In this document: positions 34,535 through 43,263 of the stretch, in pieces
How the letters are laid out: every line of letters starts with the position of its first letter
Numbering within the stretch: position 1 is the stretch's first letter
NCBI RefSeq assembly: GCF_000568815.1
Contig: NZ_CP007201.1
Coordinates: forward strand, 1,869,654-1,933,653
Length of the DNA stretch: 64,000 bases
Reading direction: 5' to 3'
Source: Sulfurospirillum multivorans DSM 12446
GTDB lineage: Bacteria > Campylobacterota > Campylobacteria > Campylobacterales > Sulfurospirillaceae
The notes under the pieces: generated by a model
The model's input: only the letters and a program-made list of their open reading frames with translations
The model's database searches: none
Told to the model about the DNA's origin: nothing
Position numbers and translations under genes: made by a program

Positions 34535-34827
34535 TACTTAATCCTTATCACTTGTTTATTATCAAACAATATTTCATTGCCTACATGTAATATTGTCGAT
34601 GGTTCAATAACTTTCTTTTGAAAAGTCATACCGCTTATGTCCGCATTGTCAAACACATCTTTAAGCATGTTTGAATAAGTTGTCATATATTCCAAATAAC
34701 CTATCACATGCTCATTCAAACATGTTAGACCGCTCTGATCTCCTAATTCCTCCATCCTCTTCCCACATTTAAAACATTTCAGTTCACTTACCTCAATAAC
34801 ATCATAAGCAACCTCAAAAAATGTCAT
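34534..34827 (-). CDS. Zinc-ribbon-containing unknown protein
   Basis: From ATG 34827 (GAGGAC upstream) the product is 97 residues. It has ELKCFKCGKRMEELG and a later Cys-Leu-Asn-Glu-His, enough for one zinc site, and a C-terminal strand-rich part. The frame extends upstream to a GTG at 34851. It leads the minus-strand block and overlaps the receptor-binding candidate by one base. Confidence 0.5.
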   Translation of the reverse strand: MTFFEVAYDVIEVSELKCFKCGKRMEELGDQSGLTCLNEHVIGYLEYMTTYSNMLKDVFDNADISGMTFQKKVIEPSTILHVGNEILFDNKQVIRIK

Positions 34828-34904
34828 AAAGTCCTCACGATCAATAATCACATTTGACCCCTTTCTCTACTTCTTTGATGTTGAAATGATATTTTGTTCA
34901 TTGC

Positions 34905-34971
34905 AAAATTTACACCCACCCCTTCCAAATGTCCTGTTTTTGGTATTTCAAAAGTATGTTTAGTCAATTTT
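34905..34971 (+). promoter_or_regulatory. Bipartite element-specific regulatory motif, copy 2
   Basis: AAAATTTACACCCACCC (34905-34921) and TTAGTCAATTTT (34960-34971) start 55 bp apart, as at 31162. The middle is only partly conserved (TCCT, a T run and TA match). It lies 62 bp before the ATG at 35034. Confidence 0.6.
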
Positions 34972-35033
34972 CAATTTCTTTTTTAAACTTCTCTTCATGT
35001 TTTGCAAAACAAAAAACACAAAAGGATTCGTGA

Positions 35034-35393
35034 ATGATTAAACAGATTATTGGCGGTGTTACTAAAAAGACCGTCTATGCTGAGATGTCCGCAGGTGATC
35101 TCACTGCCGTTCAAGCGTTAATGGAAGGTAAGCTAGAGATTTATGATAAAAAGTTTGAGGGCGGTACGGCTTCCGTTATGCCTGCTCAAATGAACTCTAT
35201 CCGTTGTTCATGCGGTAAAAAAATTAGCAAAGGTGTCTATCAAACTGCTAGTTTTAGTGTTCCTCACATTACTCAGGGTAAATCTTTTGCTGATGCAAAA
35301 GCTCTTATCATTGGTGCGTTTGACGCTGGATACGACATTGACACGAAATGTGATTACAGTAACCTTATCGGTTCAAAAAGTGAGGTAGCATAA
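35034..35393 (+). CDS. Unknown 119-residue protein, first of a three-gene late operon
   Basis: MIKQIIGGVTKKTVYAEMSA... with a central RCSCGKKI pair and a YDIDTKCDYSN end, giving three cysteines. Mixed alpha/beta; no signal or membrane helix. The stop overlaps the next start by 1 bp. It may be a structural or assembly protein. Not recognised. Confidence 0.5.
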   Translation: MIKQIIGGVTKKTVYAEMSAGDLTAVQALMEGKLEIYDKKFEGGTASVMPAQMNSIRCSCGKKISKGVYQTASFSVPHITQGKSFADAKALIIGAFDAGYDIDTKCDYSNLIGSKSEVA

Positions 35394-35737
35394 TGGCAAA
35401 GACTCTTGTATTGAATACTCTTGGTAGTACAACAAAAGGTTTTTCTCTTCCTGCTTCTGATACTGCGGCAAGTGCATTTTGTGCGGCTATGTTGGATGGT
35501 GAATACGTAGGTTATACAAAACAAAGTGAGAGCGGTTCTGATTCAGGAATTACAGCATATCATGATGTAAGTATTCAAATTGCTTCTTCAACGGGTTCAA
35601 AAACATACTTTGGCTTTTTAGCTAAAGCAGGTGTCACCGATGTTGAGATTCAAACGGCTCTCGTTGGTAAAACAATCAACGGTGTTAAGGCTGATACGGT
35701 TTTCGTTACCATGCGTGAAGTTGCGGTAGGTGTCTAA
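35393..35737 (+). CDS. Unknown 114-residue beta-rich protein, coat candidate
   Basis: MAKTLVLNTLGSTTKGFSLP... is small, low in charge and rich in Ala, Ser, Thr, Gly and Val, with alternating strands (VSIQIASSTGSKTYFGFLA, ADTVFVTMREVAV). Abundant virion proteins often look like this. It lies between two overlapping genes (1-bp overlaps), which implies coordinated expression. No family recognised. Confidence 0.5.
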   Translation: MAKTLVLNTLGSTTKGFSLPASDTAASAFCAAMLDGEYVGYTKQSESGSDSGITAYHDVSIQIASSTGSKTYFGFLAKAGVTDVEIQTALVGKTINGVKADTVFVTMREVAVGV

Positions 35738-35970
35738 TGTCAGTTTTTGAGTGGATTTCTTTAGCTCTTGCCATTTTTGGCTATGTGATCGCTTTTGGTT
35801 CTGTTATTCTCTCTCTTAGAGAACGAGTAAAACGTAATGAGGAAGATATTCGAGAATTAAAAGAAGCACAAAAAGATGCTACAGAAAAACACGAGCTTTT
35901 AGCAGTTCTGAACACTAAGCTTGACATGGTTATCAAACAACTTGACGCTAAAACAAGGTTAGAGGCTTAA
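35737..35970 (+). CDS. Single-pass membrane protein with coiled coil
   Basis: The 77-residue protein has one N-terminal helix (about residues 5-27, ISLALAIFGYVIAFGSVILSL). A charged heptad-like coiled coil follows (RERVKRNEEDIRELKEAQKDATEKHELLAVLNTKLD). The topology resembles small phage holin-associated or spanin-like proteins, but could also be a virion membrane anchor. Its end overlaps a GC-rich stem-loop. Confidence 0.55.
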   Translation: MSVFEWISLALAIFGYVIAFGSVILSLRERVKRNEEDIRELKEAQKDATEKHELLAVLNTKLDMVIKQLDAKTRLEA

Positions 35971-35978
35971 ACGCCTCT
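35961..35978 (+). terminator. Stem-loop at the end of the last element operon
   Basis: AGAGGC and GCCTCT flank a TTAAAC loop across the stop codon of the coiled-coil gene. No T run follows directly. Between here and the MITE at 36092 I see only AT-rich DNA and no gene. Confidence 0.5.
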
Positions 35979-36091
35979 TCCCTCTAAAAACTTCAAAAAA
36001 ATCACAATCTTTCAAAAAAACCGCTTTACCTCTTGACAAATCATCATATAATCTTTCATGGACTGACCTACAATTTGAATAATTTTGCATG

Positions 36092-36254
36092 AGACTTTTT
36101 TTATAGCTCTTGAAAAGATAAAGAGTATGCTCAGAGTGCGTTAATTTTCAAAACTCAAAATTGAGTCATAGCCGAAGCTATGGCGACGTTTTTAGTTTTG
36201 AAAAGTGATGTGCTATGGGCATACTCTTTTTTCAATGGGTTATAAAAAAAGTCT
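36092..36254. mobile_element. MITE-like palindromic element, copy 1
   Basis: The 163-bp element has 14-bp perfect terminal repeats (AGACTTTTTTTATA and its complement). Longer imperfect inner arms include AAAGAGTATGC...GCATACTCTTT. An inner palindromic core around CATAGCCGAAGCTATGGCG is bounded by AAAACT/AGTTTT. It codes for nothing. A second copy at 53863-54028 has the same outer arms but the core reversed. It abuts the right end of the integrated element. Confidence 0.8.
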
Positions 36255-36310
36255 ATTTTATCTTAACGTTATTAAAGGTATAATTAACACAAATTTTCTA
36301 AAGTGGATTC

Positions 36311-36670
36311 ATGTCAAAAAAAGCCTTTTTAGTACTCATTCTTCTCATTTTGAGTTTTCAGAGTTTTTTAGTTGCGTGTGGCGGAAGCTGTTTGGAGTGC
36401 CATTCAAAGCTTCGACCTTACATCAACGACCAAAACCATATCGTATTAAATGAGTGCATTACCTGTCACAATAAACCCTCCGAGCAAGGGCAATGTGGCA
36501 AAGACTGTTTCGATTGTCACTCGCGTGAAAAAGTCTACGCTCAAAAAGATGTAAGTGCTCATCAAGAGCTTAAAATCTGTGGAACATGCCACAAAGAGAC
36601 CGTTGATTTTACGCTTCCCAAACGTTCTCCGATTTCTAATCAACAAAATCTAATACAACTCTTCAAATAA
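36311..36670 (+). CDS. Small tetraheme c-type cytochrome
   Basis: The 119-residue precursor has a signal peptide (about residues 1-22) and four haem motifs: CLECH 27-31, CITCH 49-53, CFDCH 66-70 and CGTCH 90-94. It would be a periplasmic electron carrier of the short multihaem kind common in Sulfurospirillum and Campylobacter respiration. It precedes the RraA-like gene by 14 bp. Confidence 0.85.
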   Translation: MSKKAFLVLILLILSFQSFLVACGGSCLECHSKLRPYINDQNHIVLNECITCHNKPSEQGQCGKDCFDCHSREKVYAQKDVSAHQELKICGTCHKETVDFTLPKRSPISNQQNLIQLFK

Positions 36671-36684
36671 ACCTAGGAGCAATT

Positions 36685-37164
36685 ATGAAATTTTACACAG
36701 CCGATCTTTGCGACAAATACCCAGAACACGTTCACGTCCTAGCCCCCATTTTAAAATCTTACGGTGGCGCGAAACGCGTTATGGGTCAAATTGTCACCGT
36801 TAAACTTTCAGGAAGCAATAAAACACTCATTGAGCTACTCAAAAGCGAAGGGGCTGGGCAAATTGCGGTTGTCGATGTTGAGGCTAAGTTCACCGCTGTG
36901 GTTGGGGATAATCTGATGAAATTTGCTCACGAAAATAACTGGGCTGGCATTATCATCAACGGATACGTTCGTGACACTAAAAACACCAAAGAGATCGATG
37001 TAGGACTTTTTGCCCTTGGAACCTGCCCAAAAAAGACGATGGAAGCATGCGAGGGATCTTTACATGTAAGGATCCATTTTGGAGGAATTGACTTTAACGA
37101 AGGCGATTATCTCTACGCAGATCGCGATGGCATTATCGTGAGTGCTACGCCTTTGGAGATGTAA
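36685..37164 (+). CDS. rraA: RraA-family protein
   Basis: The 159-residue protein fits RraA/demethylmenaquinone methyltransferase-like proteins: TADLCDKYPEHVHVL, GGAKRVMGQIVTVK, GQIAVVDVEAKFTAVVGDNL, WAGIIINGYVRDT and GDYLYADRDGIIVS. In E. coli RraA binds RNase E, which Campylobacterota generally lack, so the role here may be an aldolase-like reaction or another RNase interaction. It carries an in-gene TTACATGTAA at 37060, read as Leu-His-Val. Confidence 0.85.
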   Translation: MKFYTADLCDKYPEHVHVLAPILKSYGGAKRVMGQIVTVKLSGSNKTLIELLKSEGAGQIAVVDVEAKFTAVVGDNLMKFAHENNWAGIIINGYVRDTKNTKEIDVGLFALGTCPKKTMEACEGSLHVRIHFGGIDFNEGDYLYADRDGIIVSATPLEM

Positions 37165-37585
37165 CCAAACAGGCTTGCATGATCATTTTCCAGCTCACAT
37201 CGAAGTGTTTGTTTATGTACGCTTTGGTGTGAGGAACACTGCACGCGGAGCAATCCAGATGTGCGACATTTTCGTACACAAACACCCCACTTTTCTTTGA
37301 ATGGATGGAGCACACACTTTTACATGTAACGCCCTCTTCCACATTCAACCCTGCATCATTAAAACGAAAATGCGGACACGCACACAGATAACAATTCAGC
37401 GCTTTTAGGTCGTGGCATTTTTGTTTGTTAGCATAAAGCAGGCAAAAATCAGGCTCTTTTTCAACCATGTTTTCGAAGAGAAAATAGTCAATGATCCTCT
37501 CTTTCGTATACTTTTGCGCGCATAATTTTTGAACAATGGCGTGATGTTTGTTAGCATGTGTTTCAAACCACTCTAAATAGCTCAT
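37145..37585 (-). CDS. Cysteine-rich conserved hypothetical protein
   Basis: From ATG 37585 (MSYLEWFETHANKHH...) the product is 146 residues with 10 or more cysteines, including FCLLYANKQKCHDLKALNCYLCACPHF and LDCSACSVPH. The spacing suggests zinc or iron-sulfur binding. No signal peptide. It overlaps rraA tail to tail by 20 bp. Function unknown. Confidence 0.65.
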   Translation of the reverse strand: MSYLEWFETHANKHHAIVQKLCAQKYTKERIIDYFLFENMVEKEPDFCLLYANKQKCHDLKALNCYLCACPHFRFNDAGLNVEEGVTCKSVCSIHSKKSGVFVYENVAHLDCSACSVPHTKAYINKHFDVSWKMIMQACLVTSPKA

Positions 37586-37658
37586 AAATTTGATTTTCCT
37601 TCCAAAAATTGGCATCGATCTTAAAGATTTTATTGTAAAATTCCGACAAAGGAATGAT

Positions 37659-38081
37659 ATGAAACGATTATTGATTATTTTAGCACTTATTTCAAGGCTC
37701 GTTGCTGAGGATGCAAACGATTTGGACGAAATTAAGGAAGAGGACATCCCAAAAATTCTCTCCATTATTAAAGACGGAACCAAAGATCATTTGCCGATGA
37801 TGTTAGATGACTACACGACGCTCGTCGACATTGTCAGTGTCAATAATGCCATCGAATACCGAAACCGTATCAATTCCTCAAATGAACACGTCAAAACAAT
37901 TTTAAAAGCCGATAAAGGCACGCTAATTAAAACAACGTTTGAAAACAATAAAAGTTACCTCTGCAGTGATTATGAAACCCGCTTACTGTTGAAAAAAGGA
38001 GCTGTGTTTGTCTATGTTTTCTACGATCTTAACGACGCTGAACTGTTTAAATTTTCGATTCAAGATAAAGATTGTCAGTAA
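37659..38081 (+). CDS. Small secreted hypothetical protein
   Basis: I chose ATG 37659 because it follows AAAGGA and starts a signal peptide (MKRLLIILALISRLVAED). The mature part is about 122 residues with two cysteines (YLCSDYE, KDCQ at the end) that may form a disulfide. It resembles small periplasmic proteins of Campylobacterota with no known role. It ends in a very strong hairpin. Confidence 0.65.
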   Translation: MKRLLIILALISRLVAEDANDLDEIKEEDIPKILSIIKDGTKDHLPMMLDDYTTLVDIVSVNNAIEYRNRINSSNEHVKTILKADKGTLIKTTFENNKSYLCSDYETRLLLKKGAVFVYVFYDLNDAELFKFSIQDKDCQ

Positions 38082-38116
38082 CTTCTTACATGTAAAAAGA
38101 TTTACATGTAAGAAGT
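38081..38116. terminator. 16-bp perfect hairpin made of two TTACATGTAA copies
   Basis: ACTTCTTACATGTAAA and its exact complement flank AAGA. It lies between two convergent genes and would terminate both. Two copies of the iterated palindrome sit head to head in the stem. Confidence 0.75.
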
Positions 38117-38125
38117 GTTTGTTCC

Positions 38126-40699
38126 TTAGTGTTGCTGTATAATGATTTCACCGTTCTTTGCATCGATAACGATGCTCTCGCCCTCATGCAATTTCTCTTC
38201 CAAAATAAGTTCCGCTAGTTTATCTTCCACAAGCTCATAAAGTGCCCTTTTAAGCGGACGCGCTCCATACACGGGGTCAAATCCAGCTTCGGCTATCAAC
38301 GCTTTTGCTGCGACCGTAAGTTCAGCTTTAATCTCTTTGGCGGCAAGTTTCGTCTCAATCTCTTTGAACATAATGCTGACAATCTCGCGCAAACCATCTT
38401 CGCTTAACGGATTGAAAATAATAATATCATCCAGTCGGTTCAAAAATTCAGGTTTAAAATGCGTTCGTAGCTCTTTCATCACCTCTTCGGTGCGTTTTTC
38501 GCCCTCGTACATCATAATCTTATCGCTGGCAATATTAGACGTTAGAATAATAATCGTGTTTTTAAAATCAACCGTAATGCCCTTATTGTCCGTTAAACGC
38601 CCTTCATCCAGCACTTGAAGCAAGATATTGAAAACATCGGGATGCGCTTTTTCAATCTCATCAAAAAGAACGACACTGTACGGTTTTCTTCTAACTGCTT
38701 CGGTAAGTTGTCCACCCTCATCGTACCCCACATACCCTGGAGGCGCACCAACCAAACGACTGACAGAATGTTTTTCCATGTATTCACTCATATCAAAACG
38801 TATTAACGCTTTGGTTGTGTCAAACAAAAAGTTAGCGAGCGCTTTAGCACTTTGAGTTTTACCCACACCCGTTGGACCTAAAAAGAGAAAACTACCAATT
38901 GGTTTATTTTGCTCACTGAGTCCCGCTTTATTGCGCTTAATCGCTCGACCAATCGCCTTAATCGCCGCATCTTGCCCTATGACCTCTTTTTTTAGATGCT
39001 CTTCCACGGCTAAGACTTTAGCTTTTTCGCCTTGAAGCATTTTAGTCACAGGAATGCCCGTCCATTTACTTACAATAGTCGCGATCATCTCTTCATCCAC
39101 ACTGTTTTTAAGCAGTGTTCCGCTCTCCACCATCTTTTCCCATCTGGCTTTAAGCTCCTCTTCTTGTTTGAGAAGTTCAGGCAATTTACCGTATTCAATC
39201 TCAGCGGCTTTGTTAAAGTCACTGTTCTTTTTAGCAGTTTCCGCCTCACGACGCAAGGCTTCGGATTGTGTCTTAATCGAAGCAATATCGTTAAAAACAC
39301 TTTTTTCTGTTTCAAATTGAATTTCAAGCGCGTTGCGTTTCTCTTTCGCATCGCTAAGCTCTTTTTCGATCATCTGGGTGCGCTCTTCATTTTTCTTATT
39401 TTTTTCCATCAAAAGCGCTTCTTTTTCAACCATCAACGTGCTCATGAGACGTTTGATGCGACTGAGCTCCGTAGGTTCACTCTCGATTTGCATCTTAAGC
39501 TCCGCTGCTGCTTCATCGATAAGGTCAATCGCTTTATCGGGTAAAAAACGATCACTGATGTAGCGTGAGCTCAGCTTCGCTGCTGCCACTAAAGCCGAAT
39601 CCATAATGGTCACATGATGGTGCGCTTCCAAGCTCTCTTTAATACCACGTAAAATTTGCAATGCTTCGTTGATGCTAGGTTCATTAACCGTTACAGGCTG
39701 AAAACGACGTTGCAATGCCGCATCTTTTTCAAAATATTTGCGGTACTCTTTGAGTGTGGTAGCACCAATTGTATGCAGTTCACCGCGCGCTAAAGCTGGT
39801 TTTAAAATGTTGGCAGCGTCCATACTCCCTTCACTCGCTCCTGCCCCCACAATGGTGTGAATTTCATCGATAAAAAGAATGATATTGCCACTTTTTTTCA
39901 CTTCATCGATGACCGCTTTGAGTCTGTCCTCAAACTCACCACGGTACTTTGCCCCTGCAATGAGTGCACTCATATCTAAAGCAATCACACTTTTATTTTG
40001 AAGACTGAGTGGCACGTCGTTGTGGGAAATTTTAAGCGCCAATCCCTCAGCTATCGCCGTTTTACCAGTTCCAGGTTCACCAATTAAAATCGGGTTGTTT
40101 TTGGTTTTACGAATTAAAATCTGCATCATACGGTGAATCTCTTCATCGCGCCCAATGACAGGATTGAGCTTGCCCTCAGAGGCTAGTTTCGTTAAATTGA
40201 TTCCGTATTTATCAAGGGATTCAAGATTTTCATCGCTACTTTGTTTGTCAATCTTTTTGTTACCACGCAACGCTTCAAGGTTTTTCTTAAACTGCAAAAG
40301 ATCAAGGTATTTTCCCAGAATTTTTTTGAGTGGATCACTATCAAGACTTGAAAGTAACCATGTATCGACGGATAAATAGCTATCGCCTTTTTGCTTCATC
40401 AAACCTTCAGCTTTTTGTAAAGATTCTACCAAAGAGCGTGAAATCGAAATATTTTCCTTACTGACATGAGACACAGTTGGAAGTTTTTGGACTTCACTCT
40501 TTACTTCAAGCTCTATCGCACTCTTATCAATATTCATTTTGTTAAAGACTTGATTGAGAATAGAAGCTGAATTGGTGATGAGTCCCCACGTTACATGTAA
40601 AGGGGTTGCTTCACTGTTTTTTGAGTGCAAAGCAAGGCTAATGGCGCTTTCGATCGCTTCGCGCATTTGATTGGTGAGTTGTTCAAAAAGTGAGTTCAT
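38126..40699 (-). CDS. clpB: Disaggregating chaperone ClpB
   Basis: The 857-residue Hsp100 protein has an N-terminal Clp_N repeat domain, then NBD1 with GEPGTGKT (about residue 205). The coiled-coil middle domain (about 405-525) is rich in Glu/Lys, and NBD2 has [12 protein letters not shown] (about 610) and a Walker [12 protein letters not shown]. The C-terminal domain ends normally. With DnaK/CbpA it rescues aggregates. A HAIR-like site 45-65 bp upstream suggests control by HspR. Confidence 0.96.
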   Translation of the reverse strand: MNSLFEQLTNQMREAIESAISLALHSKNSEATPLHVTWGLITNSASILNQVFNKMNIDKSAIELEVKSEVQKLPTVSHVSKENISISRSLVESLQKAEGLMKQKGDSYLSVDTWLLSSLDSDPLKKILGKYLDLLQFKKNLEALRGNKKIDKQSSDENLESLDKYGINLTKLASEGKLNPVIGRDEEIHRMMQILIRKTKNNPILIGEPGTGKTAIAEGLALKISHNDVPLSLQNKSVIALDMSALIAGAKYRGEFEDRLKAVIDEVKKSGNIILFIDEIHTIVGAGASEGSMDAANILKPALARGELHTIGATTLKEYRKYFEKDAALQRRFQPVTVNEPSINEALQILRGIKESLEAHHHVTIMDSALVAAAKLSSRYISDRFLPDKAIDLIDEAAAELKMQIESEPTELSRIKRLMSTLMVEKEALLMEKNKKNEERTQMIEKELSDAKEKRNALEIQFETEKSVFNDIASIKTQSEALRREAETAKKNSDFNKAAEIEYGKLPELLKQEEELKARWEKMVESGTLLKNSVDEEMIATIVSKWTGIPVTKMLQGEKAKVLAVEEHLKKEVIGQDAAIKAIGRAIKRNKAGLSEQNKPIGSFLFLGPTGVGKTQSAKALANFLFDTTKALIRFDMSEYMEKHSVSRLVGAPPGYVGYDEGGQLTEAVRRKPYSVVLFDEIEKAHPDVFNILLQVLDEGRLTDNKGITVDFKNTIIILTSNIASDKIMMYEGEKRTEEVMKELRTHFKPEFLNRLDDIIIFNPLSEDGLREIVSIMFKEIETKLAAKEIKAELTVAAKALIAEAGFDPVYGARPLKRALYELVEDKLAELILEEKLHEGESIVIDAKNGEIIIQQH

Positions 40700-40743
40700 A
40701 GGTCTCCTCCTGAGGTATTTGTATTTTCATATAATTTTACAAC

Positions 40744-40764
40744 TTTGAGTGCATTAATGTCAAG
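40744..40764 (-). promoter_or_regulatory. HAIR-like operator upstream of clpB (HspR binding candidate)
   Basis: TTTGAGT-N7-TGTCAAG compares with the consensus HAIR site CTTGAGT-N7-ACTCAAG, with three mismatches. HspR regulates clpB in related bacteria, and hspR is encoded at the left edge of this window. Confidence 0.5.
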
Positions 40765-40938
40765 TTTATTTAGCATTATGGCATTATATTTACTGTTTAA
40801 AAGCCATCATTTCAAGTCTTGGGTTACTTAAAATTTCGCTTGATTACCCAAGCGCCTTCATAGAAAATTTAGGGAACCTGCACTATAATCTTTGATCTCA
40901 AACTATACGCAATATCATGCGAGGAGCATACACACGCT

Positions 40939-42270
40939 ATGAAACACTTACCATTTGCTACCGTTGGCTTTATTGCCACGTTTGTGGGGATTACAACCTT
41001 TTTTTCTTCAACCCTTTTTGCGGCTGATAATGCTGAAGGCGAAAAGAGCCGTCTGGCCTCTTTGGCAAAATTTACGCGCGTTTTAGCAACGATTGAAAAA
41101 TATTATGTTGATGACATCAAAATTGATGACATCGTTAAAAAGTCAATTGAAGGACTTTTAACCAACCTCGATGCACACTCTTCGTACCTCGATGAAAAAC
41201 ACTTTAAAGATCTCAAGATTCAAACCGATGGCGAATTTGGTGGTCTTGGTATTACCGTAGGTCAAAGAGATGGCGCACTGACGGTTATTGCCCCGATGGA
41301 AGGGACACCTGCCGATAAAGCAGGTGTAAAAGCAGGCGACATCATCCTTAAAATCAACAAACAATCAACGCTCAATATGACCATCGATGAAGCGGTCAAC
41401 ATTATGCGTGGAAAACCCAATACGAGCATTGAACTCACATTGGTGCGTGAGGGAGAAAATAAACCTCTTACGATCTCGATTGTTCGCGATATTATCAAAA
41501 TCGAATCGGTTTATTCCAAGATTATTGAAAATGAAAACATCCTCTATGTGCGTGTTGTCAATTTCGATAAAAACATTGTTGGCGATGTTCAAGAAGCCAT
41601 CAATAAACATAAAAACGTCAAAGGTATTGTTTTAGATCTTAGAAACAATCCTGGTGGACTTTTAAACCAAGCTGTAGGCTTAGTCGACATCTTTGTGGAT
41701 GAGGGCATCATCGTCTCCCAAAAAGGACGTGTTGAGTCTGAAAATGCGGAATACAAAGCAACCAAATCAGGGACCAATACCAAACTACCTCTGGTTGTTT
41801 TAGTCAATGGTGGCAGTGCGAGTGCGAGTGAAATCGTCAGTGGCGCATTGCAAGATCATAAACGTGCCATTATTATTGGTGAAAAAACCTTTGGTAAAGG
41901 AAGCGTTCAAGCGGTTCTTCCTGTTGTGGACAATGAAGCGATTCGTCTGACCATCGCACGTTATTACCTTCCAAGTGGTCGCACCATTCAAGCAGAAGGT
42001 GTTACACCTGATATTACTGTTTATCCAGGTGATGTACCGACAAAAGCCAATGAGCAAACCCTTAAAGAGAAAGATCTGAAAAAACATTTAGAGGGTGAAC
42101 TGAAAAAAGTAGATGAAAACAAAACAGAAGTAAAAGAGACAAAACCAAAAGCAAAAACCAAAGAAGCAATGAAAGCCGATAAAGAGATTGTAAGTCAAGA
42201 GAATTTGTTCAAAGATTTACAACTTAAAAGTGCTGTTGATGCGATCAAAATACTTGCTATAAAAAAATAA
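40939..42270 (+). CDS. C-terminal processing peptidase (S41)
   Basis: The 443-residue precursor has a signal sequence (about 1-28), a PDZ domain (about 95-180) and an S41 catalytic core. The core contains NGGSASASEIVSGAL, with the nucleophilic Ser, and EKTFGKGSVQ, with the general-base Lys. A charged Lys/Glu-rich tail (about 375-425) precedes the end. It cleaves C-terminal tails of periplasmic proteins. It may be co-transcribed with purC, 12 bp downstream. Confidence 0.92.
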   Translation: MKHLPFATVGFIATFVGITTFFSSTLFAADNAEGEKSRLASLAKFTRVLATIEKYYVDDIKIDDIVKKSIEGLLTNLDAHSSYLDEKHFKDLKIQTDGEFGGLGITVGQRDGALTVIAPMEGTPADKAGVKAGDIILKINKQSTLNMTIDEAVNIMRGKPNTSIELTLVREGENKPLTISIVRDIIKIESVYSKIIENENILYVRVVNFDKNIVGDVQEAINKHKNVKGIVLDLRNNPGGLLNQAVGLVDIFVDEGIIVSQKGRVESENAEYKATKSGTNTKLPLVVLVNGGSASASEIVSGALQDHKRAIIIGEKTFGKGSVQAVLPVVDNEAIRLTIARYYLPSGRTIQAEGVTPDITVYPGDVPTKANEQTLKEKDLKKHLEGELKKVDENKTEVKETKPKAKTKEAMKADKEIVSQENLFKDLQLKSAVDAIKILAIKK

Positions 42271-42282
42271 GAGGAGAATCAA

Positions 42283-42996
42283 GTGAATAAAGGTGAATTG
42301 TTATACGAAGGTAAAGGTAAAAAACTGTTTTTGACAGACGATGAAAATCTTTTAGTTTCAGTGTTTAAAGATGATTTGACAGCATTTAATGCAGAAAAAA
42401 GAGGCAATGAAGCAGGCAAAGGCGCACTTAATTGTAAAATTAGTACCCAATTGTTTCACCTTCTTGAAAAACATGGCATTCAAACACACTTGGTCAAAAC
42501 GCTTAACGATACAGAGCAACTGATTAAAAAAGTAAAAATTATTCCTATTGAAGTGGTTGTTCGCAATATTGCAACCGGCTCTTTAGCTAAACGTCTTGGT
42601 ATTAAAGATGGTACGGTACTTCCTTTCACTTTGGTAGAGTTTTACTATAAAGATGATGCACTTGGCGATCCTATCATTAATGATGAACACTGCTTGTTGT
42701 TGAATCTTGTGAAGAGTGAGTCTGACCTTGAAGAGCTTAAACGCCTTGGTCGTGAGATTAACGTTATCATGAAAAGCTTTTTTGCAGAACGCAAGCTTAA
42801 ACTCGTTGATTTTAAAGTTGAGTTTGGTGTGGATAAAGAGGGTAACATCCTTCTTTCGGATGAGATCAGTCCTGATAGTTGCCGTTTTTGGGATATGGAT
42901 ACCAATGAAAAATTGGATAAAGATCGTTTCCGTCAAGGCTTAGGCGATGTCAAAGTTGCTTATGAAGAAGTCCTAAAACGTATTCTATCTCACTAA
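42283..42996 (+). CDS. purC: SAICAR synthetase PurC
   Basis: The 237-residue purine enzyme joins aspartate to CAIR. It starts with GTG after GAGGAG. Family blocks: [83 protein letters not shown]. It begins the purC-purS-purQ run. Confidence 0.96.
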   Translation: MNKGELLYEGKGKKLFLTDDENLLVSVFKDDLTAFNAEKRGNEAGKGALNCKISTQLFHLLEKHGIQTHLVKTLNDTEQLIKKVKIIPIEVVVRNIATGSLAKRLGIKDGTVLPFTLVEFYYKDDALGDPIINDEHCLLLNLVKSESDLEELKRLGREINVIMKSFFAERKLKLVDFKVEFGVDKEGNILLSDEISPDSCRFWDMDTNEKLDKDRFRQGLGDVKVAYEEVLKRILSH

Positions 42997-43017
42997 AATC
43001 AAAGGAAAAGATAAACA

Positions 43018-43263
43018 ATGAAAGTTATTGTCAACATTCAACTCAAAAATGGCGTTTTAGATCCACAAGGAAAAGCCGTTCATCATGCACTCTCTTCTTT
43101 AAAATTTGACGAAGTGGGTGATGTGCGTATTGGGAAGCAAATCATCCTTGATATCGCTGAGAGCGATAAAGCAAAAGCACACGAGAGAGTGACCATCATG
43201 TGCGATGAGCTTTTGGCCAATACCGTTATTGAAGATTACACCATTGAGTTTCCAGCATGCTAG
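43018..43263 (+). CDS. purS: FGAM synthase small subunit PurS
   Basis: The 81-residue protein matches PurS throughout (VIVNIQLKNGVLDPQGKAVHHAL...VGDVRIGKQIILDI). It bridges PurQ and PurL in the multi-subunit FGAM synthase. It overlaps purQ by 7 bp. PurL is not in this window. Confidence 0.95.
   Translation: MKVIVNIQLKNGVLDPQGKAVHHALSSLKFDEVGDVRIGKQIILDIAESDKAKAHERVTIMCDELLANTVIEDYTIEFPAC

Larger units (their letters stand above)
23040..36090. mobile_element. Integrated phage-like element with IS110-type recombinase (boundaries approximate)
   Basis: Between glmS and the tetraheme cytochrome gene lies a block of more than 20 small genes with no host-like functions: recombinase, winged helix, putative ssDNA-binding protein, replication initiator, methyltransferase cassette, M15 peptidase, membrane and beta-rich structural candidates, and a minus-strand receptor-binding candidate. 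Late genes have strongly T-ending codons on the coding strand, common in ssDNA phages. No P-loop ATPase of Zot type, terminase, portal or tail gene is seen. I could not identify att repeats, so both ends are estimates; the right end may be the MITE at 36092. Confidence 0.75.

Noticed and set aside
31162-34971. Invertible cassette between the two-part motifs
   Set aside because: The two motif copies are in direct, not inverted, orientation and lie just upstream of genes, so a regulatory role is simpler.
36033-36052. TTGACA and TATAAT as a promoter
   Set aside because: The two hexamers are only 8 bp apart, far too close for a sigma70 promoter; the TATAAT alone may still act.
23040-36090. Assignment of the element as a classical inovirus
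   Set aside because: No Zot/FtsK-HerA ATPase and no signal-peptide-bearing small major coat protein are seen, and an M15 peptidase suggests lysis. Rep and the small membrane proteins alone are not enough.
23040-36100. Attachment-site direct repeats at the element ends
   Set aside because: I compared the sequences around 23.0-23.2 kb and 36.0-36.1 kb and saw only short chance matches, so no att site is claimed.
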